Of a DNA stretch of 64,000 nucleotides, positions 18,860 to 27,158 are shown piece after piece. Below the pieces are notes generated by a model. It did no database searches. It saw only the letters and a list, made by a program, of their open reading frames with translations, and was not told the origin of the DNA. Position 1 is the stretch's first letter, and each line of letters opens with the position of its first letter. The translations under genes were made by a program, and so were the position numbers. The DNA comes from Massilia sp. Root133 (lineage in GTDB: Bacteria; Pseudomonadota; Gammaproteobacteria; Burkholderiales; Burkholderiaceae_D), in NCBI RefSeq assembly GCF_001426525.1, contig NZ_LMEW01000008.1, positions 387 to 64,386 on the forward strand, given 5' to 3'.

Positions 18860-19603
18860 ATGAAAACCGTCATGATCACCGGCTGCTCGTCCGGCTTCGG
18901 CCTCGAAATCGCCCGCCATTTCCTCGACCGCGACTGGCAGGTCGTCGCCACGATGCGCACGCCGCGCACCGACCTGCTGCCGGCGTCAAGTCGCTTGCGC
19001 GTCGTCGCGCTGGACGTGACGGACGCGGACAGCGTCCGCGCGGCCATCGCCGCCGCGGGCCCGATCGATGCGCTCGTCAACAATGCGGGCATCGGCCTGA
19101 TCAATCCGCTGGAAGCCGTGTCGACGGACACGGTCCGTGCGGTGTTCGAGACGAACACGCTCGGCACGATCGCCATGACGCAGGCCGTGCTGCCGGCGAT
19201 GCGCGCGCGGGGCGCGGGCGTGATCGTGAACGTCACGTCGACCGTCACGCTCGTGCCGCTGCCGCTACTGTCGGTCTACAGGGCCAGCAAGGCAGCCGTG
19301 AACGCGTTCACGGAATCGCTCGCGCTGGAACTGGCACCGCTGGGTATCCGGACGCGCCTCGTGCTGCCGGGCCGCGCGCCGGACACGCGCTTCGGCGAGA
19401 ACGCCCGCCCGCTCATGCAGGGCGAGATTCCGGCGGAGTACGCGCCGCTGATGGACGACGTGTTCAAGCGCATGCGCGAGCCGGGACCGGTCACGCAGGC
19501 GCAGGACGTCGCACGGGGCGTTTGGCAGGCCGTGACGGATCCCGCGGCGCCGATGCGCATTCCCGCCGGGGCGGATGCCGAGGCGCTGGCGGCGTCGCTC
19601 TGA
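18860..19603 (+). CDS. Short-chain dehydrogenase/reductase
   Basis: A classical SDR of 247 residues. TGCSSGFG (residues 8-15) is the Rossmann dinucleotide loop, LVNNAG the NNAG motif (~residues 73-78), and a Ser in VNVTST precedes the catalytic YRASK (~residues 140-144). The charged residue after the second strand (TMRTP) hints at NADP preference. AGGAG lies 9 bases before the ATG. Divergent from the AraC regulator; its TGA directly abuts the stop of the converging cytochrome gene (TGATCA at 19601-19606). Substrate unknown. Confidence 0.9.
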   Translation: MKTVMITGCSSGFGLEIARHFLDRDWQVVATMRTPRTDLLPASSRLRVVALDVTDADSVRAAIAAAGPIDALVNNAGIGLINPLEAVSTDTVRAVFETNTLGTIAMTQAVLPAMRARGAGVIVNVTSTVTLVPLPLLSVYRASKAAVNAFTESLALELAPLGIRTRLVLPGRAPDTRFGENARPLMQGEIPAEYAPLMDDVFKRMREPGPVTQAQDVARGVWQAVTDPAAPMRIPAGADAEALAASL

Positions 19604-20401
19604 TCAGCGGCTGGCGTAATACTTCGCCACCACCTCGATCTCCTGGTCCGTCAGCCCATGCACAGCATTGCGCATCTGCTGGTTGATGTCGTTGGCGCGC
19701 CGCCCCGATTTGAAAGCATTCAGCTGGTCGACGATGTACGCCGCCGGCAGCCCGTCGATGATGGGCGTCGCCACGCGCGCCACGCCCGGGCTGTGGCAGG
19801 TCGCGCATGCCCCCACGTTGCGCATCGGCGAGCCGTTGCTGACGATGCGCGGCACCTCGACCTGGATGCCCGCATGGGCCACCAGGGTCTCGCGCTGCTG
19901 CTGCGAGTAGAACGCGGCCAGGTCGCGCATGTCCTGGTCGGAGAGATTCGTCGCCAGCGGCTGCATGACGGCGCTCGGGCGGTGGCCGGACTTGAAGTCG
20001 CGCAGCTGCTTGTAGGTGGACGACGGGGGCTGGCCCGCCAGGTGCGGCGCGTTCGTGCCGGCCGATGCCGTGCCGCGCGCGCCGTGGCACATGCTGCATT
20101 GCAGGGCCAGCGTGGCGCCGCGGCCGACGGCCACGTTGTCGATCGGACCCGTGAATTCGCTGCTCACGATCACGCTCGTCGGGTAGACGGCCTTCTCGTC
20201 CGGCTGGTCCGGACTGCGGTAGGGCGCCGGCGCGCCGGCCGCGCTGCAGATCGATTCCCAGATCGACGCCATCGCGTCGCGCGCGTGGGCGCGCGGGAGC
20301 CACACGAAGCCGACGGCGGCGGCGGCGGCGGCGATGATCACGACGGCCGCGACGCTGATCGTGAACCAGCGGTTCTTCGTCGAAAACAGGGGCTCGTTCA
20401 T
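19604..20401 (-). CDS. Membrane-anchored dihaem cytochrome c
   Basis: Last gene of the oxidase operon, 265 residues. One N-terminal membrane helix (WFTISVAAVVIIAAAAAAVGFVW, residues ~12-34) anchors two cytochrome c domains with CSMCH and CATCH haem sites. The pattern of two ~90-residue cytc_4-like domains, each ending in a helix with a distal Met, matches c4-type electron carriers. The start at 20401 overlaps the oxidase subunit I stop by four bases (ATGA). It probably delivers electrons to the adjacent CuA subunit. Confidence 0.88.
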   Translation of the reverse strand: MNEPLFSTKNRWFTISVAAVVIIAAAAAAVGFVWLPRAHARDAMASIWESICSAAGAPAPYRSPDQPDEKAVYPTSVIVSSEFTGPIDNVAVGRGATLALQCSMCHGARGTASAGTNAPHLAGQPPSSTYKQLRDFKSGHRPSAVMQPLATNLSDQDMRDLAAFYSQQQRETLVAHAGIQVEVPRIVSNGSPMRNVGACATCHSPGVARVATPIIDGLPAAYIVDQLNAFKSGRRANDINQQMRNAVHGLTDQEIEVVAKYYASR

Positions 20402-22029
20402 GGCGTACCTCCGATCGGGACGGCGGGCACGGACGTCTGCTTCAGCGCGATCAGCTGCGCGATCGGGTAGCCGTAGTTGACGAGCGACAGGCCGATCATC
20501 AGCGCGAGCCACAGCGCGTAGCTGTTCAGGGCGACCGGCACGCGCGCGACGGCGTGCACAGGCTGGCTGAAGCGGAACTCGGGCAGCTCGACGAGGCTGC
20601 CGCGATGGCCGCGCAGCAGGACGAGCAAAAACAGCACGCCCGAGATCACGAGCAGCAAACCGCCGATGGCGCTGAGGATCACGGTGATTGCCTGCGGCGC
20701 GATCTCCGGGTTGGTGTAGTCGAAATAGGCCATGCGGCGCGGCATGCCCATCACGCCGACGACGTGCCACGGGAACGTCAGGATGATCATGCCGACGAAC
20801 CACAGCCACAGCTGCGCCTTCATCATGCCGCCCTGGACGAGTGTGCGGCCCGTCAGGTGCGGCCACAGGTCGTACGCGACGGCGAAGTACATGATGACGA
20901 TGGCGCCCGCGAAGATCAGGTGGAAGTGGCCGGTGATCCACTGCGTGTTGTGGATGGCGAAGTCGAGCTGGTAGCTCATGTTGATGAGGCCACCCGCGCC
21001 GCCGAAGCCCAGCAGGATGAAGGAGAACGCAACGGCGAGCATCATCGGGTTATGCCAGGGCAGGGCCTTCACCCAGCCGAGGGCGCCCGTGCCGCCGCGC
21101 AAGCGTCCCGCGATCTCGACCGACGCGGTGATCGTGAAGACGGTCAGCAAGGTGGGGACCGAGACCATCGCGGTGAACACGGCGTGCAGGAACTTCACGC
21201 CCGCGCCGACCTGCGGGTCCTGGAACAGGTGGTGGATACCGATCGGCATCGAGAACACGAGGAACAGCACGAACGAGATGCGGCCCATCACGTCGCTGTA
21301 CAGGCGCCCGCCGATGGCGCGCGGCACCAGCGTGTAGAAGGCGATGTAGGCCGGCATCAGCCAGAAGTAGACGATCGCGTGCAGGGTCCACGAGAAGAAC
21401 ACGCGCGACAGGCCGGCGTCGATCGTCGACTTGAAGCCGAGGGCCACGGGCAGGATCAGGAACAGGATCTCGACGGCGGCACCGACCGACGTCCATGCCC
21501 ACAAATACGCCCCTGCGAGATTGGCGAACATCGGCAGCGGCACGGCTGCGCCGGGATGCGCCTTCTTCCACACGCGCAGATTGATCGACATGAGCGCGAC
21601 CCAGATCCACGAGCCGACGACGACCAGCACGATGCCGATGTAGTAGGCCCAGTGCGCGATCAGCGGCGGGTAGAACGTGTACAGCACCGAGGCCTTGCCC
21701 AGCGAGACGGGGATCATCGCGACGATCGTGCCGAGGACGACGAGGGTAAAACCGATCCAGGCCCAGCGCTTGCCCGCGAGCGGCTGCTTCAGCGCGAGTT
21801 CGACGATGGCGTAGCCGAAGCCCATCGCCACCAGCGTGGGGAACACATAGCCCATCGCGGAGCCGTGCGCGGTGACGGAGCGGTAGTACAGCTCCGGGTT
21901 GCCGATCCAGTCGATCAGCGGGCTGCGGATCACCATCTGCCATTCGCCCAGCAGCAGGGCGACGAAGAAGGCGGCGAAGGCGACCCAGAAGTGGGCCAGC
22001 ACGAGGCGGCGGGAATCGTTACTGAACAC
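20398..22029 (-). CDS. cbaA-like: ba3-type (family B) haem-copper oxidase subunit I
   Basis: The catalytic subunit, 543 residues with at least 12 hydrophobic helices. The six metal-ligating His residues are visible: VTAHGSAMG (low-spin haem), WTLHAIVYFW (CuB His with the cross-linkable Tyr four residues on), GIHHLF (two CuB His) and HNTQWITGHFHL (haem a3/b and low-spin haem). The HAIVY pattern and the absence of the family A D-channel motif point to family B (ba3-like), usually high oxygen affinity. It overlaps subunit II by 11 bases and the downstream cytochrome by four. Confidence 0.9.
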   Translation of the reverse strand: MFSNDSRRLVLAHFWVAFAAFFVALLLGEWQMVIRSPLIDWIGNPELYYRSVTAHGSAMGYVFPTLVAMGFGYAIVELALKQPLAGKRWAWIGFTLVVLGTIVAMIPVSLGKASVLYTFYPPLIAHWAYYIGIVLVVVGSWIWVALMSINLRVWKKAHPGAAVPLPMFANLAGAYLWAWTSVGAAVEILFLILPVALGFKSTIDAGLSRVFFSWTLHAIVYFWLMPAYIAFYTLVPRAIGGRLYSDVMGRISFVLFLVFSMPIGIHHLFQDPQVGAGVKFLHAVFTAMVSVPTLLTVFTITASVEIAGRLRGGTGALGWVKALPWHNPMMLAVAFSFILLGFGGAGGLINMSYQLDFAIHNTQWITGHFHLIFAGAIVIMYFAVAYDLWPHLTGRTLVQGGMMKAQLWLWFVGMIILTFPWHVVGVMGMPRRMAYFDYTNPEIAPQAITVILSAIGGLLLVISGVLFLLVLLRGHRGSLVELPEFRFSQPVHAVARVPVALNSYALWLALMIGLSLVNYGYPIAQLIALKQTSVPAVPIGGTP

Positions 22030-22573
22030 AGCTCAACCTCCTTCCTGGCTGGGAGTTCGCCCTGCGCATGAATTCTTCGCGCGGGATGACCTGCACATGG
22101 GCCCACATCGCGGCGTGGCCGTTGCCGCAGAATTCGTGGCACGGCATCACGTGCTCGCCGGGCGTTTCGAACCGCGTCTGGAAGTTCGAGATGTACCCCG
22201 GGATCAGCATCAGGTTCACGTTGCTGTGACTGACCGAGAAGCCGTGCACGACGTCGGCCGCCGTGCCGCGGAAGTGCAGCCATGTGTTGGCGGGGACGAC
22301 GAGGCATTGCGGCGTGAACGAGTACTGGTTCGCGAGCACGCGCACCGTGACGGAGCCGTCCGGCTCCGCGGCGCTGCCCAGGTTCGTCTCGACGAATTCG
22401 CCGGCAATGTGCAGCGTGGTCGGGTCGATGGTTTCCGTGCGCACGGGCGGCATCGCGGCCCAGTGGAGGCTCATGTACGCCATCATCGCGACGAGGAAGG
22501 CGATGATGCCGCCGACGATCCACGCCCAGCGCGCTTCCGCTTTCGCGGCGATGTCGTGTGCGGTACCTGCCAT
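22019..22573 (-). CDS. cbaB-like: ba3-type oxidase subunit II (CuA)
   Basis: A 184-residue protein with a single N-terminal helix (WAWIVGGIIAFLVAMMAYMSL, ~17-37) and a periplasmic cupredoxin domain. CuA ligands are complete: His in VVHGFSV and the CHEFCGNGHAAM cluster (Cys, Cys, His, Met plus the backbone Glu position). The single-helix topology matches family B subunit II rather than the two-helix family A form. It is coupled to subunit I by an 11-base overlap. Confidence 0.9.
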   Translation of the reverse strand: MAGTAHDIAAKAEARWAWIVGGIIAFLVAMMAYMSLHWAAMPPVRTETIDPTTLHIAGEFVETNLGSAAEPDGSVTVRVLANQYSFTPQCLVVPANTWLHFRGTAADVVHGFSVSHSNVNLMLIPGYISNFQTRFETPGEHVMPCHEFCGNGHAAMWAHVQVIPREEFMRRANSQPGRRLSCVQ

Positions 22574-22574
22574 G

Positions 22575-22754
22575 TCAATCGCCTCCGCGTGCGACGAACA
22601 CGAGGAAGTAGAAGGCGAGCCAGATCGCCATCACGATCGCCACCGCGATACCGGCCAGGGCGAATGCGCCGCCGGAGCCGCGCGCGACGATGGCGTCGAC
22701 GCGGCGCTGCTGCTCCCCGCCGTCCAGGTCTTGGTCTGTCGGTTCCAGAAACAT
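22575..22754 (-). CDS. Small single-helix membrane protein of the oxidase operon
   Basis: A 59-residue ORF between the trihaem cytochrome and CuA genes, one base from the latter. An acidic, polar N-terminus (MFLEPTDQDLDGGEQQRRVD) is followed by one membrane helix (AFALAGIAVAIVMAIWLAFYFLVFV). Position and topology suggest an accessory subunit comparable to the small IIa subunit of Thermus ba3 oxidase; sequence homology is not claimed. GGGAGAG lies ~6 bases before the ATG. Confidence 0.7.
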   Translation of the reverse strand: MFLEPTDQDLDGGEQQRRVDAIVARGSGGAFALAGIAVAIVMAIWLAFYFLVFVARGGD

Positions 22755-22765
22755 GGCTCTCCCTT

Positions 22766-24034
22766 TTACTCGACCGTGGCCGAGCGCAGCTGGTTGACTT
22801 CGCGTGCCGTCACGGGCGCGCCCCGGTTGCCCCACGCGGTGCGGATGAACGTCACCACCGATGCGATCTCGTTGTCGTTCAGGTCCTGCGCGAACGGCGG
22901 CATCCCGTACGGCATCGGATTGCGCTTCGTGCCGGGCGGGTAGCCGCCGTTGAGCACCATGCGGATCGGATTCACGGCGGAGCTCATGCCGATCGACTGG
23001 TTGCGCGCCAGCGGCGGGTAGTGGGGCAGCTTGCCGCGGCCTTCCGCACCGTGGCACGACGCGCAGCGCGCGGCGTAGATGCGGCGGCCTTCCGTGAAGG
23101 CCTGGCCCACGTCGGCGCGCGCGGGCGCGCCGGCCGGATCGGACGCGGGGCCCTGGTCGGCCGGAAGACTCTTCAGGTAGACGGCCATCGCGCGCACGTC
23201 GTCGTCCGTCATGTACTGCAGGCTGTTGAACGTGACCTCGGCCATCGGCCCGTACACGGTGCCGCGGTTCGACACGCCTTTCTGCAGCAGGTCGACGATG
23301 TCCTGCAGCGCCCAGTCGCCCAGGCCCGCCTCGCGGTTCGACGTCAGCGACGGGGCGTACCAGTTCTGCATCGGGATCAGGCCGCCCTGGAATGCCTTTT
23401 CCTGCGACGAGCCGCCCAGCGCGTTGATCGGCGTGTGGCACATCGCGCAGTGGCCGAGGCCCTGCACGAGGTAGGCGCCGCGGTTCCATTCGACCGACTT
23501 GCTGCGGTCCGGCTGGTACTCTCCTTCCTTGAAGTACAGGGTGCGCCAGCCGATCAGCAGCGAGCGGTTGTTGTACGGGAAGCGCAGGTCGTGCTCGCGT
23601 GACGCCAGGCGTACCGGCGGCACCGAGCGCAGGTAGGCGAAGATGGCGTCGCTGTCGGCGCGCGTGACCTTGGTGTACGACGCGAACGGCATCGCCGGAT
23701 ACAGCAGATAGCCTTTCGGCGAGCGGCCCGTGTGCATCATGTTGTAGAAGTCGTCCGCGCTCCAGCTGCCGATGCCCGTTTCGCGGTCGGGCGTGATGTT
23801 CGGGGCGTACAGGGTGCCGAACGGCGTTGGCATCGCCCGGTTGCCGGAAAAGATCTTCGCACCCGGGACCGTGTGGCACGCGATGCAGTCGCCTGCCTGC
23901 GCGAGGTAGCGGCCCCGTTCCACGATCGACTGTTGCGCGGGTGCTTTCGCCGCATTGGTCTGCGCCCACGCGGCCGCCGCGAGCAGCGCCAAGGGGACGG
24001 CGGCGAGCGCGATCCTGCGGATCACGGCGTTCAT
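22766..24034 (-). CDS. Trihaem cytochrome c
   Basis: A secreted 422-residue cytochrome with a Sec signal (MNAVIRRIALAAVPLALLAAAAWA) and three CxxCH sites: CIACH (~50), CAMCH (~187) and CASCH (~337). The domain plan and motifs such as MPTPFGTLYAPNITPD match the cytochrome subunit of membrane-bound alcohol/gluconate dehydrogenases. No dehydrogenase subunit is adjacent, so here it probably relays electrons to the ba3 oxidase. AGGAGG precedes the ATG at 24034. It overlaps the upstream dihaem cytochrome gene by ATGA. Confidence 0.9.
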   Translation of the reverse strand: MNAVIRRIALAAVPLALLAAAAWAQTNAAKAPAQQSIVERGRYLAQAGDCIACHTVPGAKIFSGNRAMPTPFGTLYAPNITPDRETGIGSWSADDFYNMMHTGRSPKGYLLYPAMPFASYTKVTRADSDAIFAYLRSVPPVRLASREHDLRFPYNNRSLLIGWRTLYFKEGEYQPDRSKSVEWNRGAYLVQGLGHCAMCHTPINALGGSSQEKAFQGGLIPMQNWYAPSLTSNREAGLGDWALQDIVDLLQKGVSNRGTVYGPMAEVTFNSLQYMTDDDVRAMAVYLKSLPADQGPASDPAGAPARADVGQAFTEGRRIYAARCASCHGAEGRGKLPHYPPLARNQSIGMSSAVNPIRMVLNGGYPPGTKRNPMPYGMPPFAQDLNDNEIASVVTFIRTAWGNRGAPVTAREVNQLRSATVE

Positions 24035-24750
24035 GGCTGGCCTCCTTTCTGCGGCTGGCTGCCGCACGCGAGCGGCAGCTTCATGCCGGGCTGGCGCAGC
24101 GGACGGGCCGCGGTGACGGGCAGCGAGGCGAGATACGCCGACACGGCGGCGACTTCCGGCTCGGAGAGGCTGGAGGCGATGAGCTGCATGCAGTCCGGCG
24201 CCAGCGCCGTGCGCACGCCGAAACGCCACGCGCCCAGCTGCGCGCTGACGTAGTCCGCACGCAGGCCCAGCAGGCCGGGGATGCCGGGTTCGCGGCCGCC
24301 CAGTTCCGCGCCGTGGCACGTGGCGCAGGCGGGGATCTTCTTGGCGGGGATGCCCTGCGTGACGATGCGCTGGCCGGCGCGCACCTGCTCCGGCGACCGC
24401 TGCACCGCCGGTTGCACGAGGGGCGGCGGATTGAGCGACGCGAAGTGCTCGGCCATGCGCATCAGGTAGTCGTCGGGCAGGTAGGCCAGCAGGTAATTCA
24501 TCGGCACGTACTTGCGCCGGCCGTCGCGGAATGCCACCAACTGGTTGTAGAGATAGCCGGCCGGCTTGCCCGCGAGGCGCGGGAAATAGACGTTTTCCAC
24601 GCCGCGGCCCTGGGCGCCATGGCATCCGGTACAAGCCTGCACCCGCGCTTCCATCGTATCGGGAATACGGTCCGCCGCTGTTGCCTGAGCGTGCGCGTGG
24701 CATGCCAGGAACGCGCTACCGACTCCGATTATGCCGAGAATTATTTTCAT
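24031..24750 (-). CDS. Dihaem cytochrome c (c4-like), first gene of oxidase operon
   Basis: A 239-residue periplasmic cytochrome. The start at 24750 (MKIILGIIGVGSAFLACHAHA) gives a clean signal peptide and has GGAG eight bases upstream; the ATG at 24792 would add 14 residues without benefit. Two cytc domains carry CTGCH and CATCH. It resembles cytochrome c4. The 229-base gap to the divergent HDOD gene must hold the operon promoter; no convincing -35/-10 or FNR site was found there. Confidence 0.88.
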   Translation of the reverse strand: MKIILGIIGVGSAFLACHAHAQATAADRIPDTMEARVQACTGCHGAQGRGVENVYFPRLAGKPAGYLYNQLVAFRDGRRKYVPMNYLLAYLPDDYLMRMAEHFASLNPPPLVQPAVQRSPEQVRAGQRIVTQGIPAKKIPACATCHGAELGGREPGIPGLLGLRADYVSAQLGAWRFGVRTALAPDCMQLIASSLSEPEVAAVSAYLASLPVTAARPLRQPGMKLPLACGSQPQKGGQP

Positions 24751-24979
24751 CGAATAAACTCCGCAGCCCTCTGTCGGTGTGAAAATTAACACAAGTGCAC
24801 CCGATGACGACGCACGAGTTGTTCATGCGAGATCGATTGCGACAGTCAATATTTGTTTTTTTCACATGGGAGGGCATTCCCGGAGTGGGCGGCTGCGGAA
24901 AAATCATCGTGCCCGCAACGCCTGGATGACACCCGTCAGGCTACAATGAAGCCATCATCGCAGCGCAGTCCCAACGCCT

Positions 24980-25945
24980 ATGAAAAACTGGATCAGCCGC
25001 CTCCGTGGCGGTGCCGACAATACCGCCGACACGAAACCCGCTCCCGCGGCGGAGGCGGACGAACACCCGGGCGGCATTCCCGCCGAAATCGAGGCCACGT
25101 ATTACCGCTGGCTGACGGCGTCCTCCGGCTACGAGGCGTCGGACGCCGTCCAGGCGGCGATCCTCGACCAGGTGCGCGCGCTCGCGCGCGATCCGGCCAG
25201 TGCGGCCGAGCTGGTGCCGCGCGTGCCGGAAGTGATCCCGCAACTGCTGCGCAGCCTCCAGGACGAAGCGTCGAACGCCGAGCTGGCGCGCCAGGTCGCG
25301 CAGGACGTCGTCCTCGTGGCCGAGGTGATCCGCGAGGCGAACAGCGCGTATTACCGGCCGATGTCGCCCGTGAAGACGGTCGAAGCGGCGCTCATGATGC
25401 TGGGCCAGAACGGCTTGCGCATGCTGCTGGCGCGTATCGCCTTCCGCCCGATCATCAAGCTGCAGACGACGGGTTTCACGCGCCTGGCGGCGCCGCACGT
25501 CTGGGCCCAGTCCGAGAAATGCGCGCTGGCCGCGAGCCTGATGGCGCCGGGCCTGACGGCCGGGCCGTTCGAAGCCTATCTGTCCGGCCTGATGCAGAAC
25601 CTGGGGCTCGTCGTCGGCTTCCGCCTGGCCGACCGCCTGTGCGAAGAGAACAAGGTGCCCGGTTCCAGCGAATTCGGGGCGCAGTTGCTGGCCGAAGGCC
25701 GCCTGCTGTCGGCCGCCATCGCGAAGCACTGGGACTTCCCGCAGGAGGTCGCCGACGCGATCGCGCACGCGGGCGATCCGGGCGAGGAGAACCTGGCGCA
25801 GGCGCTCGCGCTGGGCGACCGCATCGCCAAGCTGCGCATGCTGATCGACGGCCATGTGATCGACGACGACGACGATTTCGTCACCGACGGTCTGGACAAC
25901 TTCCAGCGCCGCTGCCTCGGCAAGCTGGGCACCGTCGAAAGCTGA
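24980..25945 (+). CDS. HDOD-domain signalling protein
   Basis: A 321-residue cytoplasmic protein. After a ~45-residue disordered N-terminus rich in Ala/Pro/Asp, residues ~80-290 form an HDOD domain (IPQLLRSLQDEASNAELARQVAQDVVLVAEVIREANSAYY and later helices LSGLMQNLGLVVGFRLAD). The metal-binding HD pair of true HD-GYP enzymes is absent, as is normal for HDOD. Such proteins act as scaffolds in c-di-GMP and stress signalling. A TACAAT box at 24942 is a possible -10. It stands alone, divergent from the oxidase operon. Confidence 0.85.
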   Translation: MKNWISRLRGGADNTADTKPAPAAEADEHPGGIPAEIEATYYRWLTASSGYEASDAVQAAILDQVRALARDPASAAELVPRVPEVIPQLLRSLQDEASNAELARQVAQDVVLVAEVIREANSAYYRPMSPVKTVEAALMMLGQNGLRMLLARIAFRPIIKLQTTGFTRLAAPHVWAQSEKCALAASLMAPGLTAGPFEAYLSGLMQNLGLVVGFRLADRLCEENKVPGSSEFGAQLLAEGRLLSAAIAKHWDFPQEVADAIAHAGDPGEENLAQALALGDRIAKLRMLIDGHVIDDDDDFVTDGLDNFQRRCLGKLGTVES

Positions 25946-26054
25946 TCCGCCACACCGTTCTTCTTCCGTGTTGCCACGGCTGGGTTTCCATGTAATTATG
26001 ATTTTCGGACAGGAAACTTTTGCTCCGGCAATAAATACACGTGGAGGAGACACC

Positions 26055-26507
26055 ATGATCCGCAAGACGAAGGTTGCATCCCTGCTGCTGGCATGCGCAT
26101 TGCTGCCCGTGTGCGGCGGCCAGGCCGTGGCCGGACCGCTGGACGAGGCGAAGGCGAAGGCCCACCTCGATGCCGTCGCCGCCGGCGACCTGGAAGCGCT
26201 GATGCGCGACTATGCCGATGACGCCTATATGGAGTGGGTCGGCGGACCGCTCGACGGCCGCTACCGCGGCAAGGCCGCGATCCGCGCCGTCTGGCAGAAG
26301 TTCATCGCGGCGAATGCCGGCAAGCCCCGTCCCGCGTCGTTCGGCAAGCTGACGGCGCTCGGCAATCCGCGCGGCACGTCGTTGCAGGCGAAGGCCGACT
26401 ACGGCGGCACCGTTCCCGTGAAAGTCTGGCATGCGCTGACCTACCGCGACGGCGATTTGACCACCGAGGTATGGCAGATCGCGCCCGCGCTGCAGATCGA
26501 ACCGTGA
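26055..26507 (+). CDS. Periplasmic NTF2/SnoaL-like protein
   Basis: A 150-residue protein with a signal peptide (MIRKTKVASLLLACALLPVCGGQAVA) and an NTF2-like cone fold. Helix AKAHLDAVAAGDLEALMRDYADDA is followed by the family turn MEWVGGPLDGRYRGKAAIRAVW and strands to the end. GGAGGAG before the ATG at 26055 fixes the start; longer frames have none. Its stop overlaps the GTG of the cupredoxin gene, so the three-gene unit NTF2/cupredoxin/phosphodiesterase is translationally linked. Ligand unknown. Confidence 0.82.
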   Translation: MIRKTKVASLLLACALLPVCGGQAVAGPLDEAKAKAHLDAVAAGDLEALMRDYADDAYMEWVGGPLDGRYRGKAAIRAVWQKFIAANAGKPRPASFGKLTALGNPRGTSLQAKADYGGTVPVKVWHALTYRDGDLTTEVWQIAPALQIEP

Positions 26508-27157
26508 GACGCGTGCTGCTGCCGCTGTCGTTCGCAGCGGCCCTGGCGGCGGGTAGCGCGCGCGCCGCGACCGTCGAGGTGCTCGTGCAGACGCCGGCCG
26601 GCACGCCGCTGGCCGACGCCGCCGTGCTCGTCGAGCCCCTCGATGGCACGCCGGCGCGCCCACGTGCACGCGCCCCTGCCGCGAAAGGGGTAGCAATCGA
26701 GCAGCGGGGCCGCGAATTCATCCCGTGGATGACCGTCGTGCAGACCGGCACCAGCGTCGACTTCCCCAACAACGATACGATCCGCCACCACGTGTATTCG
26801 TTCTCCGAGCCGAAGCGCTTCGAGATCAAGCTGTATGCCGGCAAGCCGGGCCAGCCCGTCGTGTTCGACAAGCCGGGCCAGGTCGACATCGGCTGCAATA
26901 TCCACGACTGGATGGAGGCGCACGTGCTGGTCGTCGACACGCCATACTTCGCCCGCACGGGCGCGGACGGCCGTGCGGCCGTCACGAATGTCCCGGCGGG
27001 CCATTATCGCGTGCGGCCGTGGCATCCACTGCAGAATGCGGCCGTGGCGCCGCAAGACATCGAGATCGAGGAGGCGCCGGTGCGCATGACGCTCGTGCTG
27101 GACGCGCGCGCCCGTCAACCGAAGCCGCACGCCGAGGACGACCCGGACCGTTACTGA
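26504..27157 (+). CDS. Cupredoxin-like periplasmic protein (methylamine-utilization type)
   Basis: A 217-residue secreted protein with GTG start overlapping the upstream stop. Signal peptide residues 1-21. The plastocyanin-like core holds a plausible type 1 copper site: His95 or His96 (IRHHVYSF), then Cys131, His134 and Met137 in CNIHDWM. A carboxypeptidase-regulatory-like strand region follows ([16 protein letters not shown]). The family is often labelled methylamine utilization protein, but no methylamine dehydrogenase genes are present. It sits directly before a membrane c-di-GMP phosphodiesterase, suggesting a redox or copper input to that sensor (inference). Confidence 0.8.
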   Translation: MRRVLLPLSFAAALAAGSARAATVEVLVQTPAGTPLADAAVLVEPLDGTPARPRARAPAAKGVAIEQRGREFIPWMTVVQTGTSVDFPNNDTIRHHVYSFSEPKRFEIKLYAGKPGQPVVFDKPGQVDIGCNIHDWMEAHVLVVDTPYFARTGADGRAAVTNVPAGHYRVRPWHPLQNAAVAPQDIEIEEAPVRMTLVLDARARQPKPHAEDDPDRY

Positions 27158-27158
27158 C

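Noticed and set aside
24751-24979. FNR-like site upstream of the oxidase operon
   Set aside because: TTGACTGTCGCAATCGA on the minus strand lacks the TTGAT-N4-ATCAA symmetry.
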